From Capitulum mitella (lineage: Eukaryota; Arthropoda; Thecostraca; Pollicipedomorpha; Pollicipedidae), in the NCBI GenBank assembly GCA_030062745.1, contig CP099844.1, positions 23,870,596 through 23,934,595 on the forward strand: a stretch of DNA of 64,000 nt, written 5' to 3'. The notes below the pieces were generated by a model. It ran no database searches. It was not told where the DNA came from and worked only from the letters and a program-made list of their open reading frames with translations. Positions 25,871 through 60,402 of the stretch are shown here, one piece after another (the first letter of the stretch is position 1; each line of letters begins with the position of its first letter). A program made the translations under genes and the position numbers.

Positions 25871-27006
25871 TATATACATATATATGTAATGTAGTCCTAA
25901 CCATTCATCATGTATGGTAAGGACCATTATATATGTAACTACAGTTATGTAATCTTATATGTAAATAACTCTTGTGGCTTTGTCATAATTTTTGTCTGCA
26001 TTTCAAAGCTCCTTAATTGTCGATATTGCTTACATATCTCCGTGGTACACACAGTAAAGTCGTTATTCTAATTGCACTTCATTGGAATTATAGTTAACTT
26101 AAAATGAATGTCTCGTTTTCGTTAACTCTTCAGAAATCAGTTCGGTGGATTCGGAACTGTTGCTGTTGATGATGCTTTCAGCCCTCGTTTTTCAGAATAA
26201 TCTAGAAACGCAAACAGGTGTTAAATCAGAAGCTAAATCCTATTGATAATAGCGCAAATATCGGTTCTCTGCTGACGGGCGTTGGCCTGTGCCGACCCTG
26301 CCACCACGCAACAGGTGACTACATGTAACAGATGGAACGGATGCCGTGTCACGGAAAATGGTCCCGAAACCTCGTAAAAAAATGGACTATTGAATCGTAC
26401 TGTACATGATAAATCAACCTGCAAGACCATGGGTCAATCATTTCTGTTGAAAACTCCTGTTCGAAAAATTGTAATTTTCTAAATATCATTCCCACCTGTG
26501 ATATTAATCGCTGCCATAACCGAGCGGTAAAGCCCGTGGAGAAATAGGTTAAGAGAGAGAACATTATTTCCGGAATAGTTGCAGTTATGTGGAAGACCGG
26601 GCTTGCAAGCTAACGTATTGCAAATGCCAACAGATAAAATTTAAAAAAATTGAGCTACCTTCCAAAGAAAAACCTGATGATACAGTGCCCAGCGGTTGCG
26701 AAGTCATTGACCTTCAGAAGGTGTCATGGCCTGGCCAGACTGGTCTGCACCTCTCAGTTCAATTTTTTCTGACAGTTCAAGTAGACTCACTCGGCGTTTG
26801 GCCTGGTTGTTAATTTTGTCCAAGACTTTGAATATTGGACTATTTAAGGATACTCAAGCGGAAGTAGTGGGAGTCGCGTTCCTCCGATGTGTTGTAGGTT
26901 ACAGCTGTTCGCAGTCCCAAAAGTGTATTTTATGCAGCTATTCGTTTGTTTACAGACAGCACAAAAGGCGAAGACTCCGTGGCTATAATGACAGATGGCT
27001 TGTTCA

Positions 27007-28225
27007 CCCGTCCCCGACTGGGGGGACAGTTGACTGCCCCCCTCCCTGAGGTTTTTCTGGGATTGCGAGAGAACGAACAAACACAGAGTCACGAAACTTT
27101 GTGTACCTTTTGCTTCATTAGTTTTACATCTCGTGTCAAAATCTTGACCTCAGGTCAGGTCAGGTGCCTGACCTAGGCCAGGTCAAACAGACCCATGTCC
27201 AAAAAAGTTTAGCGCCCTGGAACTTTTTCGAAAAACAAGATATCTGAATAATACTTTCCAGGGATTAGTGATCGTGATGGATGCAACAAATCTGCTATCT
27301 CAGATTTTTCGGACTTTTCCGTGTCATTGACCTAAGGTTAAGCCCATTTTTAAGACATCCCGTTTTTTTCGGAAATTGACGGAATATTTCATAACATTTT
27401 TAGTGTGGAGTGAAGCAGACATCTAGCTACCGTCATTGGGCAAAGTATCAATGACTTCCAGCCATTGACCTGAGGTCAGGTCACGAATAACTGTAGTGAA
27501 CCAAAATGTCCCACCGTCAAAATCGGCGATGAATTGCTCAGAATGGGTAGAAAGTGGCAGAACTGGCTTGCACAGACGTAAGTAATACCAAGAACCTCAA
27601 AAAGTTCAAAAAAGTAGCATATTTTGGAAATAAACAGGCTCTCGCGAATAAAGCTCCGCCAGCTTTGTAGATTGGTAACTAATTAATTTTTCCAAAATTT
27701 AAGCATGAGAAACCATCACAAGTACCACCAAGATCAATAAAATTTACATAGATCGTCTTTTTTCGCGAAAATAAAGGAACGCTGAAATTAGTTCCCGTCA
27801 ATCTGGTACCGCATACGGCAGCAGCGCACGCCTACAGCTGGCGTGAGAATTGCCGTGCTTTTAACTCAACGTTTCGGCCTATATATTTAGCAAATCTGGG
27901 GAAATTAGACGTGTATCGGCATCCACGAACCTTTACTTGTGCGTTGGTGCCTTTACCTGTGCGTTTTTAGTCACAGCCCTTGAGATTCAGGTTATTTCTC
28001 GGTCTCATGCAGTCGGCTATGAGAAAACACATACATGGTGTGTACATTGCTTACATATTATCTAAAACTAAAAATGAGACCAGTTTCGAGCTCTAGTCGT
28101 CATAAGCTTTCGAACGGTATGCTTATTTTTATCGTGCGACCAACCGTTCGTGACTTAGAGGCGGGGGCGGCCAACTGCCACCCCCAATCACCCATGTTCG
28201 AAACGGACCGATGGTCGTGCGCGGG
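27007..28225. mobile_element. TTAA-flanked non-autonomous transposon, family B copy 1
   Basis: The element begins CCCGTCCCCGACTGGGG after TTCA (27003-27006, a decayed TTAA) and ends CGCGGG before TTAA (28226-28229). The opposite arm of the surrounding palindrome still has the uninterrupted site (reverse complement of 23728-23750: CTTGTTAACCCGGCAG). The insertion is therefore placed to the base and TTAA was duplicated. Imperfect inverted ends of about 50 bp are visible (GACTGGGGGGACAGTTGACTGC against GATTGGGGGTGGCAGTTGGCCGC, spaced slightly differently). A second copy starts at 63210. The inner part holds several TGACCTNAGGTCA arrangements. No transposase is present. A piggyBac-type origin is inferred from TTAA and the CCC terminus. 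Confidence 0.82.
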
Positions 28226-28489
28226 TTAACCGGCAGTTACTGGAACGGTATTTCATAACGAGGACTTACTGGGGATGCTTTCCGCCCCCTCCCCACATTT
28301 ACAACCTATCAGCCAATCACATTAATTCAAACGCCAACGGATAGCCAATCATTTTTATTGGAGGAGACTCTTTGTTCTATTCCTAGAGGTCACTGCTGAC
28401 GTGACTTGTCAGGCCAAATAAAAAGGTTTCATTGATTTCTAGGACGTACGTTTCCGACGTAAGGCAGGGACTTAGTGCGATGCAAAACA

Positions 28490-29340
28490 CGAACTGTGGA
28501 TGCAGGCACAGAGCAGATGTCTGAAAGTGTTTACATTGACCCTTCTTGGTTTGGGGTCACGAAAGGTCATGTGAGATCGAGAGGTCAGATTGCCGTTATT
28601 GTTCACTGTGTAATATGGTGCATGTTTCCTGTCTGCATTTTTATCAAGAGTTCGAAACGCTGGTCTAAAACGTCGTATATGGCACAGAATATTGTCTGTG
28701 TGCATACTTTGGTTCAAACATCGCTCAAACTGTATACGCCCTAAGATGACTTTGTCAGGGTCACAACGTGAAAACTGACCCCTAGACACCAACTACATTT
28801 AGACTGGCCTGTCAGTACGTCTAGACCCGATTATATCGCAAAAACACCGTTTTGGGCAACAGGAGTGTCATTTGGGATTGGAGTTACCACGTCATAATGA
28901 CCCGGCCTAGGGTGACCTTGGCATAAATTTCTCTGGACACGGATATTTTTAGTGACTAATCGATCGCAGCAGTTTTCCAGCAGCTGTAAATGTTCAGTTG
29001 CTGTTCAGTTGCAAACAGTCAATAAAACTGAGGGAAAAACGGATTATGAATTTAACTTAATATGAATATAATTATGACATTGTTGAGGTCATATGGTGAA
29101 AATTGACCTCTAATCGCTCATTAGGCTTAGAGTGATTAGTCAGAACGCCTGAAAGCGTTTATATCTCAAACAGGCAGAGAAACGTTTTATACGGCCCAGA
29201 ACAAAGCCTACTATCGACTTCGTGACGACATCATGATATGGCTTAGGAGGGCCTAACATCATTTCGTTTTTCAGAGTTACCTTAGGTACTCACTTGAAGG
29301 TGCTCAAAGTCTGCGTTGGTTCGGCTGTTGTCGCAGGAAA
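28490..29340. repeat. diverged AGGTCA-rich repeat, probably internally duplicated
   Basis: GTCACAACGTGAAAACTGACCCCTAGACACCAACTA near 28757 resembles GTCATATGGTGAAAATTGACCTCTAATCGCTCATTA near 29089 (each cited only by its opening bases for alignment). Both are followed by a CGCAAAAACAC or CTCAAACAGG phrase, giving a period of about 330 bp. An earlier relative starts near 28545. Boundaries and class are unknown. Confidence 0.45.
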
Positions 29341-30726
29341 ACCAAGGGGGAAGGCTAAAAAGGCCTCTCCCTGTAAAAAGGCCCCATCAGTAACTAGTGA
29401 TTCATCTTGTTAGATGCTCTACATGCTATGTGATCTCAATGATAAGTATTTGTTTAAGAAACCTTAAATCCAGGAACCAGACGAAAAAGTGTTATGAATA
29501 TAGCACAAATCAAAAGCCTGTCTTGGTCGTATGAGACATCAGATTCCTCACTCACCGGGAACCCAACTAAACAACGATCTTTAACCCTCAGTCACTCCTG
29601 GATGCGACTGTATTAGGCCCATCTTAGGCCTCTCAGATTTCAGAGCCCCTCTGTCCATACCCGGGGTCCCGGGCAAGGTCTCTTCCAATTCCAGGTCCCT
29701 TAACCCGGGTCAATGATCCGCTTACACATCGAGATCCTCATATACCAGGGGCGGGAGCGTGTCCGGCATCATTATCAACGCCATGTTTATCTCATCTCAC
29801 AGACAGCTGAAACGACGATGGGCTCTAGAATCTGGAGGCCCTTGTCACGGGCTCCTCCTGTTTCGGTCTCCAAGGTGCCGCGGCGTCTCGTGGTCCTGTC
29901 TCCCCAGCACAAGGCGATTCCCGATGTCAGAGACGTCGTCACGAGCTGGGGACCTTCGTGCTCTGAAGGCCTCAGTTTCCAAGAGCCAGCGACTTTCGAA
30001 TCCGCGAACGATTGACGTCACAATGGTCCTTGACGTCACGGCTGTTCACCTGTCCTCATACATGGCATACGTATACCTGAGTTGACTTTCCCACATAACG
30101 TCTGGAGATTCCGTAGAAATATGTTTTGTTCTGAATCGGAGGAATTGATGGAAAACGCTCGCTCCGGTTCCCCTTCTTGATTATTTGACCAGCCCAGGGT
30201 ACTTTTTGTGATCCATGGACGTGGACAAACCTTTCCTATGTATGGACAGGATTCCGATCTCTGTGACCAGGAAGCTTTCGAAAGCCAAATGTGACGTTTA
30301 CTCTCACATTTCCAGTCATTTTTGGCTGTGAGAGGGCGTTGTTGTTCCTTTTCGTGTTGTCCCTGCGTGCGACGAAAATGAGCATCATTGGCCTGAACTG
30401 ACAGGGCATACGACGTCGAACTTATTTTTAACGTGTCCGCCCACCGTTTAGGGGTGGGCAGGAGTGTCCCCAGTACACCCACTTCTAACAGAACGGCATG
30501 AAAAAGGCGAAACGAATGCCAATTTGCGTCTCCACGCAGATCGTCTTTGCGAAGTCTAACACAGTGCCTGAATTTTATGTCGTGTCTTATTCTTCGGTCT
30601 GTGGTTTATTAACTGGCCTGTCATGTCACGTCATCGTTCCCACATCTCGTTTTTTTTTTGTCGAACGTAACATGTTAGACCACATGTGTGACAGGCTCTC
30701 GCGTACCTTGAGGTCATAAGTGACAA
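29341..30726. other. intergenic, no supported gene
   Basis: A minus-strand frame of about 148 codons at 30036-30482 has no recognised domain and mixed codon use. The rest shows no exon or repeat. It lies immediately upstream of the CpG island of the TGF-beta-like gene. Confidence 0.4.
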
Positions 30727-31254
30727 ATGGGCATTCATCCTCCGTCTGCCAGCCGCACTGCGCGCTCGGGTACGGCCAAGGGGTCCCTCGGTCGCCGTAG
30801 TGCCGGGCGCTTGCGTCAGCGGCGCGCGGCGACCCACCGGCGCCCGCTGGCAGCGCGGCTGGTGTTAGCGCCCCACGACGGCGGCATCGCCGACGACGGC
30901 CCGCCGGGGCGTGCGGCCACTCCAAATCGAGTCCGGCGGAAGCGTGCCGCCCTGGGTGCCAGCGATGGCCGCCGCCGCCGCCGGATCGGCTTGCGGCCGC
31001 CGTCTGGCCGTCTGCGTCGGATGGCCGGCTCCAAGTTTTCTGCGCCTCAGGCGTCGCCAGGTCGTGACCCCGAGCGGCGCGGCCGGCCGGCGGGGCGGGG
31101 CGGGGGCGGCGCGACACGCGCGGCGCGCGCGCCCGTCGCTGATTGGCCGCGGCTGGTCGGCGTCAGCGCGTCCAGAGAAAAGCCTGCAGACTGCCCGTCT
31201 CTCGTGCAATTCACACGCGGGTCCAGCACGGAGCTGATTGGGCTGGCGCTCAGC
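30727..31254 (+). promoter_or_regulatory. CpG-island promoter and 5' UTR of the TGF-beta-like gene
   Basis: About 520 bases of very GC-rich, CpG-dense DNA end at the start codon at 31255. GC boxes (GGGGCGGGG and CGGGGGCGG) lie at about 31091-31110 and an inverted CCAAT box (ATTGG) at 31142-31146. No TATA box is visible, so a dispersed TATA-less start is likely. Long open frames on both strands here are a by-product of the composition. The transcription start cannot be fixed from sequence. Confidence 0.55.
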
Positions 31255-54618
<23,364 letters not shown>

Positions 54619-55400
54619 GCGGCCGCCAGGCGGCGCCACCGACGGCCACAGTACAAACTAGCGCGCATCGTCGGCCGCGCACCCACCAAGCCAAAGCTCC
54701 GCATGTGTGCATGAACACGGGTATGGACCGGCCGAGCCGCCGCGGACTGCGTGGCCGGCGAGGCCCGAGCCGGCCGGCCACACTGCGCCGACAGACTTGC
54801 ATTGCGCACGCTCGCAGCTTTTAGAGGCTTGGGCTGAAAGCTTCGCGCGACGCTCGCCGGCGGCGGAGGCACCGGCGCATTTAGCTCTGTTACCACTGTC
54901 ACGCAGGTTAATTTATTCTGCTCGCTTTGTAGATCTCGCAGCTCCTTGCTGTGTTTTTACGTGCAGAATGTCGGTGTAAATAAGTTGCTGTAGAAGTGTA
55001 CGTCCGAGGATCGGATCAAGACTCCTTACTAATGTTTACGCTGTAGGTGCTGCATGTCATGTTCTGGAACACTTCGTATGGAAATACACTACCATTAGGC
55101 TGAGCGGTTCGTTCGGCGCCGTATTGGGCGCATGGAAAACTGGTAAACAACTGATATCCTTCACAATTCATGTTCTACGCCGTCCTCTTATGTGTTTGTG
55201 TTTAGCCAGTAGGGTATCATTAGGGTTACTGATGATGTCCTCCTTTTCGACCTTCTTGTCGACAATAACAATCAGAAAAACGAAACTAGAGATGCTACAT
55301 CATTAGGCAAAGCAAGGTTTCTGAAGACCTTTTACTGAGCTTTACACCTCGCGGAGTAGCCAGAATCAATGGCCGTGTGAATAATTGAAAGGTAGGCAGT
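54619..55400. other. 3' UTR and downstream flank
   Basis: CpG-rich sequence continues to about 54900 and then drops. A variant polyadenylation signal AATAAG lies at 54979-54984; no AATAAA was noticed close to the stop. Frames in all phases were read for a cystine-knot pattern and none was found. The 3' end of the transcript is not fixed. Confidence 0.4.
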
Positions 55401-55810
55401 CTCTACCAGCTTGATTACGCCAGTGATCCACAACGCCATGGCGGCTGCATTGGTGGGCCGGCAAGCTCCCGACGGCGAGACAATGCCCGACTGGATCAAG
55501 GACGTGGCGACTGGACTGCTGCGTGCCGTTCCAGCTGGAAATGTCCGGACCGAGTTCTGGAAAGTAGCGATTTGCCCGAACGCGTCGGTCGTTTTTCTGT
55601 GAGCCGCGACTCGAAGTGACAGCTTCGTCAGCGTTCAGGAGTAGAGAGATTGCCTGAATGTGTCGTGGGCGCTGTCATTTAACCAAAGACCGACCTGTCG
55701 TCTTCTTTCGGTGTTAGGTAATTTGGCCATATCCAGGACGCATTCTGGTTGTTTGGAACGCCCGTGACTGATTTCGGCTCGGATCCTCACGCTGTTTGGT
55801 GACAACATCT

Positions 55811-55861
55811 AACATCAGCAATATCCTGACATCAGCATGATGTCAGGATATTGTTGATGTT
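55811..55861. repeat. 24-bp hairpin with 3-base loop
   Basis: The left arm 55811-55834 and right arm 55838-55861 pair at 23 of 24 positions (one G against T after complementing, at 55818), with GCA as the loop. The core is ATATCCTGACATCA against TGATGTCAGGATAT. TTATCAG-type repeats and a (TA)n run follow within 90 bases. Confidence 0.92.
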
Positions 55862-55940
55862 ATCAGTTTTTCAGCTTTTGTTATCAGTTTTTTTATCTTA
55901 TCAGTTTCTTATCTTATCTTATCTTATTTCTTATTTTATT

Positions 55941-55998
<58 letters not shown>

Positions 55999-56055
55999 CT
56001 TATTTATTATCTTATCAGTTTTTTTATCTGTTTTGTTTATCAGTTTTTGTTATCA
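55862..56055 (+). repeat. TTATCAGTTTTT repeats around a (TA)n run
   Basis: Phrases of TTATCAGTTTT and TTATCTTATC recur on both sides of a TA run of about 50 bases (55946-55995). It is low-complexity DNA; the tyrosine/isoleucine-rich open frame is meaningless. Confidence 0.88.
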
Positions 56056-56387
56056 GCCTTGTTGCCAGAATGTCTTTCCATGGTCTTGCGTCTCGTAAGA
56101 CACCACCACTTAGTTCAGGGGGAATGATGGTCAAAATGCCATGTCGAATTTGTTTTCTTGCTTATTGTTCTTTATGGGATTCTCCATATGACAGAAATCA
56201 CTGGGACCATTCTGAATTCCGGGTCCAAGCAGCGCAAAAACAAGGCTAGGAGACAGACGCACGTACACATACTTCACACATGCGCGAGGTCAGAATGACA
56301 ATGGTCACATGGCTTTAAAATACGTTGGATAGTCTCTGGTCGTCACCGTGAAACAGCTTTGAGTGGTACCAGCCGGGCGTCTCTCAA

Positions 56388-57533
56388 CCCTATTCCCGGA
56401 GGGCTAGACGATATGGTCGATTCCGGCAGGGGGGCCGATTTGGTCCTCTGAGATCTCGAGAACTACACATCCGATTTCATCGCAATAAACGGCAATCAAT
56501 TTGCCATGATGTAAAATACATTTTTATAAAAAGAAGTTTTCAGAACTTTGAAAGGGGTCGGTACAACGGGTAAAAATGTTAAAATGGAGCATATATTTGG
56601 ATTTCTTATAACTCCGTTGTTTATGGACCGATTTTGAACAAATTGGCATGAATCCAGAGATTATGGATGGGACTTTTGCCATTGATCTACATGTGTGAAA
56701 CTTGGAGAAAATTCATAGTCGTTCACAGGGTTTCAAAAACAGGAGGATTAGTTTTTCAGTAACTGAATGAACAAAAAAGTTCAAATCACTTTTTTGACCT
56801 CTGATAGTCATGTTATGCTGAAGAAGTCCAAATCGTATCACAATGGTTGTACATTATTAGCAGAGGCGGTGCCAGGAACATAAAAAAGGGGAAATGTCAT
56901 GGTCACGTGTTCTTCAGATTGCCTTACGACCTTTGACCTTAAATGACCTCTAGTAACCTCAGAGTGGCTTGGAGTGATCTCTTGTGTTTTTTATATTATT
57001 TGAAAACGTTTCCAATCATTTGAATTCACTCTGTTTATGAAATTCCATTTTACGATTCATGTGATATAGGGTAAGCGCCCTAACATTTCAGGAGTAGAGG
57101 GCACCCTTCTACGTCATATCTATTTCGGGTTTGGCATTAAAAAAAATGGTGCCAAATTTTTCATATAAAACCAAAATCTGACTTTTGACCTTGACCTGAC
57201 CTTGTAAAGTGATCTCAGACAAACAAAATTACATCTGCACATTGCCAAACCATTTAGCTCTACACCCATATAAAGTTTTAAGTTCTATCTTAAAACGTTG
57301 TTTTTGGAAGGCATTTTTCTTTTATCCTCAACAGGGCCAAAATGGCCTGAAGTGCCTCCCGAAAACGTTGTCTGGCTCTGCCCTTGAGCAAAACAAAATT
57401 ACGAAATGTTGTCACTGTACGTAGAAAGAATAGCTACAAAAAGTCGCCAAGTTTGGAGAAGCTGCGTCAAAAACCCTGGAATTGGCAAGCAGAAAACCCG
57501 AGGGTGGGATTCAGCGTCCCGCCGGGAATAGGG
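56388..57533. mobile_element. TTAA-type non-autonomous transposon, family A copy 2
   Basis: This 1146-bp element has perfect 12-bp terminal inverted repeats, CCCTATTCCCGG at the left and CCGGGAATAGGG at the right. They are flanked by TCAA (56384-56387) and TTAG (57534-57537), both one change from TTAA. It aligns along its whole length, in the same orientation, with 7138-8287. The two copies differ by several small indels, so they are not young. No transposase frame is shared between the copies. Confidence 0.8.
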
Positions 57534-57830
57534 TTAGTGACGGAAGACGGAGGCTGACATGTCACGATATTCTGTGGGTAAGCCATTGCAAAACAATGCT
57601 CCACGATAGATTAACTGTCTCTTGCCGGAAAGGGAGCCACGGATTTTATGAAGGCTTAACATTTTATCGCACCTGGTGCTCCTCAAATGATCAGGATGAT
57701 CCCGGTTTTTTGCAAAAACACGAGGCCAGTGACTCTGGCTCTTATGTCGACGGATCTTGTGCAGCAGTGTCATAACATGGAAATGCACCATGTCAGGTGC
57801 ATCCAGCGAACCCAAGGTCTCTTGCACGTC
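57534..57830 (-). mobile_element. LINE reverse-transcriptase C-terminal fragment
   Basis: The minus strand has about 97 codons open. They contain LHKIRR, a HPDHLRSTR-like element, LSLHKIRGSLSGKRQL and YRGALFCNGLPTEYRD. The order short helix, LRSTR, then (F/Y)RG..(L/W)(F/W)N.LP is the conserved C-terminal tail of many non-LTR (CR1/Jockey/RTE-like) reverse transcriptases. Only this 3' tail remains; the polymerase core and endonuclease are absent, as expected for a 5'-truncated insertion. It abuts the right end of TTAA element copy 2. The exact clade cannot be told. Confidence 0.5.
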
Positions 57831-57954
57831 CGATATGTGTTGGAGTTTCGTCTTTCCAGAAATAGTCAGGGTGGCGAAATTCAGAATTTTCTGAAGAACA
57901 GATAAGTTTTTAGCAGAGCCATTACCATTACCTCTATTACCGGAGCCATTATCA

Positions 57955-57980
57955 TTACCTCTCTCTCTCTCTGTCCCTCT
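57955..57980 (+). repeat. (TC)n simple repeat and preceding duplicated phrase
   Basis: A short TCTC run is preceded by AGAGCCATTACCATTACCTC and GGAGCCATTATCATTACCTC (57916 and 57942), a 26-bp tandem duplication. Confidence 0.8.
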
Positions 57981-57999
57981 TTTTCACCTTTTGTATTGC

Positions 58000-58890
58000 T
58001 CCCTTCTGTTTTCTCCATCTTTGGAGCAGCATCATACCGAGATATCACACAGGTATACAAAGTTCAATATTAAAATTCATTTGATAACCTTGGTCATGCA
58101 GACATTCTGGTAAGTATTAAAGATAAAGACAGATCTGATCACAAGTTGTGGCTGCGTTTCTGTTGCCATATTTGATCCTGATTGCGGCAAGACGTCGGAA
58201 ACCAGGTCTAAATTGGTGTACGCATTTGGTACATACATTTAGCAGGCGTATAGATTTGCCCTTGGAGACAGTCTGCCCTGGTGCGACCCAGAGTGCCTGA
58301 GTCACATGAGCTAGGATTAGCTGTAGACACAACGAATAACTTCGTTTGGTCCTTGTTGTGCATTTCTTCTCCTTGTTTGCTCCCTGTTTTTCTGCAGATA
58401 CTTCATTACCAGCAGGCAGTATTCATTTCAGTTAATAGATGAAGGTTTGCATGCCGTCGGCAATACGACGAAGTAATATGTCACGCGACGCCGAACTGCA
58501 GCGCGGCACTATGGTTTCGCGGTAAACAGACACGGCCGGCACGCGCTATTGAGCCGAGTCCTGTCACGACACGGCCACCAGAGGCTCGCCACAGTGAACG
58601 GCAGCAATAGAGGCATGACGTCGCCACCCGCGGACAGTGAGCAAACAGACAAGTTGATGGCCGTCCCCGGCGGGCAATCGGTACGCCCGGACGGCAGCTT
58701 GCATGTGGGGAGTGGAAAAAATACGAGCGTAGGAGCCCCAAACGGCAGAAGCAGATCAAGCCAATGACGCTGCGAGCTGCGGAACCGCTCGGGAGATGCG
58801 AGTGGGATGAGCAAAACCAGCCCCGAAAATGTTACGCAAAACACGCTTAGGATCGCCCGTCTGCTTTTGAACCATTGTTGGACATGCTAG
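58000..58890. other. intergenic, no supported gene
   Basis: A moderately CpG-rich patch lies at 58490-58790, open on both strands without domains. Nothing else was recognised. Confidence 0.4.
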
Positions 58891-58891
58891 T

Positions 58892-59035
58892 GTCCGAGAA
58901 ATGCTAGTGTCTACAGAAATACCATTATATATACAAGAATATATATATACATATATATATACAAGTGTCTGCAGAAATACCATTATATATGCAGAAATAC
59001 AAGAGCTAGTGTCTGCAGAAATACCATTATTTCTC
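58892..59035 (+). repeat. local repeat of GTCTGCAGAAATACCATTAT with TA runs
   Basis: AGTGTCTRCAGAAATACCAT occurs three times (starting about 58906, 58964 and 59009). TA-rich spacers and a shorter GCAGAAATACAAG copy lie between. GCTAGTGTC is duplicated before it. It is a small degenerate tandem array. Confidence 0.85.
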
Positions 59036-60010
59036 TTTCGATAGGGAAAATGAGCGGTTTTAATTAACGTGTATTATATTTGGTTAATCAATTTTGGCCT
59101 TGGCTCCCTTGACCCTCTCCTAGGTCACCTTGGCGTGGGCAGATTCATTACATTCAACGTATAAGGGCAGTTCTTCGCATTCAACCTATAAATCCCAATG
59201 TTAAATGCCATCCAAAGCTGGAAAGCATTGGCACGTGCTCTCACGAGAGTTGTGTTTAAGTGTAGTTCAGCGTTCTGTAACGGCCAATACAACAGCTCAT
59301 AAACGTAGTGAGCAGGTTCTTGCAGTGCAGCCTGAAGCCTTATAGAGAGAATGACGGAGAAATAATTTTCCTGTGCAGAACGGCAAACACATAGACGAAA
59401 TTTCAAATATCAGCATTCCGGGGGGCCGCAGTCCGCTGACATTTTCACCTGTTCCGAATTACTCATTTCGCTATCTGGCGAGGTTAGACAATGAAGGCTC
59501 AACTGCGTAAGAAAAGAGAGAAAATAGATCAACTGAGCCAGATTTGCAAATTAGAGGTCAGTGTTCATTTGAGTCTCGTTCCTGCCGAAAGAACTTTAAT
59601 TTGTTGCTGGTACTTGACTGAAGGGCCATTGAAAAAAAACATTTTGCACATAACGCCGACGCTGAACAGTGAACCAACCAATGTACTGCTTACCACAACC
59701 AATGCCTAATGGATGTCTGAGGCAGTCAAATGCATCCTTATGACAGCTAAAATAAGCCAGCTGCGTTTAGCACAAGATAGTACAAATGCAGCCGTTAAAT
59801 GATACAGGGAATTACGTGCACTTTTGCTAAGTGGAGCGTTTGCTTTCGTTACGTATGCCTTCAGAGTTTTTGTCGATAAGTATGACTTGGTTCAAATATC
59901 TGCGATGATAAAGTAATACTGTAGCATGTATGAAATTGTTAATAAAGCGTACTAACTACACCTTGTATCATCCACTAAGGAATCGATGGTTTCACCGACA
60001 CTAGGCCCAC
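59036..60010. other. intergenic, nothing recognised
   Basis: AT-leaning DNA with short frames only. Confidence 0.45.
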
Positions 60011-60039
60011 GATTTGCGACACGGTGCAAATTGGCAGCA

Positions 60040-60260
60040 CGATTTACCGCAGAACGCGTGCGTGACGTCATGGAGTAGAGTTGGCAGCGTTAGCAGAGTT
60101 GGTTGTAGTGGGCGCCGCGATGTCGGTCGGGTGGGTAGTAAGAAAGTTTTTTGGAGCAACAGGCCGTGGTGGGGACGGAGTGTTCGTGACGAGGTGTGGG
60201 AGCGTGGTCGCCAGTTGAATCGCGCGGCGTGGTGAAGTGGAGCCGAGGACACTACTTTTC
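60040..60260 (+). promoter_or_regulatory. possible CpG-rich promoter with CRE
   Basis: A GC-rich island of about 200 bases in AT-rich surroundings contains a perfect cAMP-response-type palindrome TGACGTCA at 60063-60070. It is followed by CpG-rich sequence with GGGCGCCGCG. An ATG at 60119 is followed closely by a GTAGTAAG donor-like word, which could be a tiny first exon, but no continuation was found. Weak support. Confidence 0.22.
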
Positions 60261-60298
60261 CGTTCGTATCCGGGCGTGTCCTCGTCTGCTTCCTAATT

Positions 60299-60402
60299 CG
60301 TGTCAGATAAAACCTACACTTTTTTCGTTTTCATATGTAGTTTTTATTTCAATTCTATTTTGTATTCCACGTGAGTGTTAACATAGTCCGCGCCCCGTTT
60401 TC
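60299..60402 (+). repeat. 100-bp direct repeat, left copy
   Basis: CGTGTCAGATAAAACCTACA through ATAGTCCGCGCCCCGTTTTCC is repeated at 61144-61245 with only a handful of differences, including a two-base length difference in a T run. The interval between the copies is about 740 bases. No internal coding sequence or primer-binding-type site was recognised between them. Confidence 0.9.

Larger units (their letters stand above)
23609..28356. mobile_element. foldback (palindromic) element 2, with nested insertion
   Basis: The outer ends are reverse complements: AAAATGATTGGCTATCCGTT at about 23609 against AACGGATAGCCAATCATTTT ending at about 28354. Moving inward, 23757-24290 pairs with 26470-26997, and 24950-25525 pairs with 25885-26460. 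The centre is a TA-rich block (25528-25870). The arms are interrupted in two places: the left arm has an extra tandem unit of about 660 bp, and the right arm contains a TTAA element at 27007-28225. Arm identity looks higher than in foldback element 1. Arm frames (for example GCEVIDLQKVSWPGQ) are shared only because the arms are copies. No transposase was recognised. Confidence 0.8.

Noticed and set aside
30036-30482. 148-codon minus-strand frame
   Set aside because: No recognised family and no third-position bias like that of the supported exons.
54619-57200. A cystine-knot ligand exon downstream of exon 6
   Set aside because: All three plus-strand frames were read for the C-x-G-x-C and terminal C-x-C pattern; none was found.
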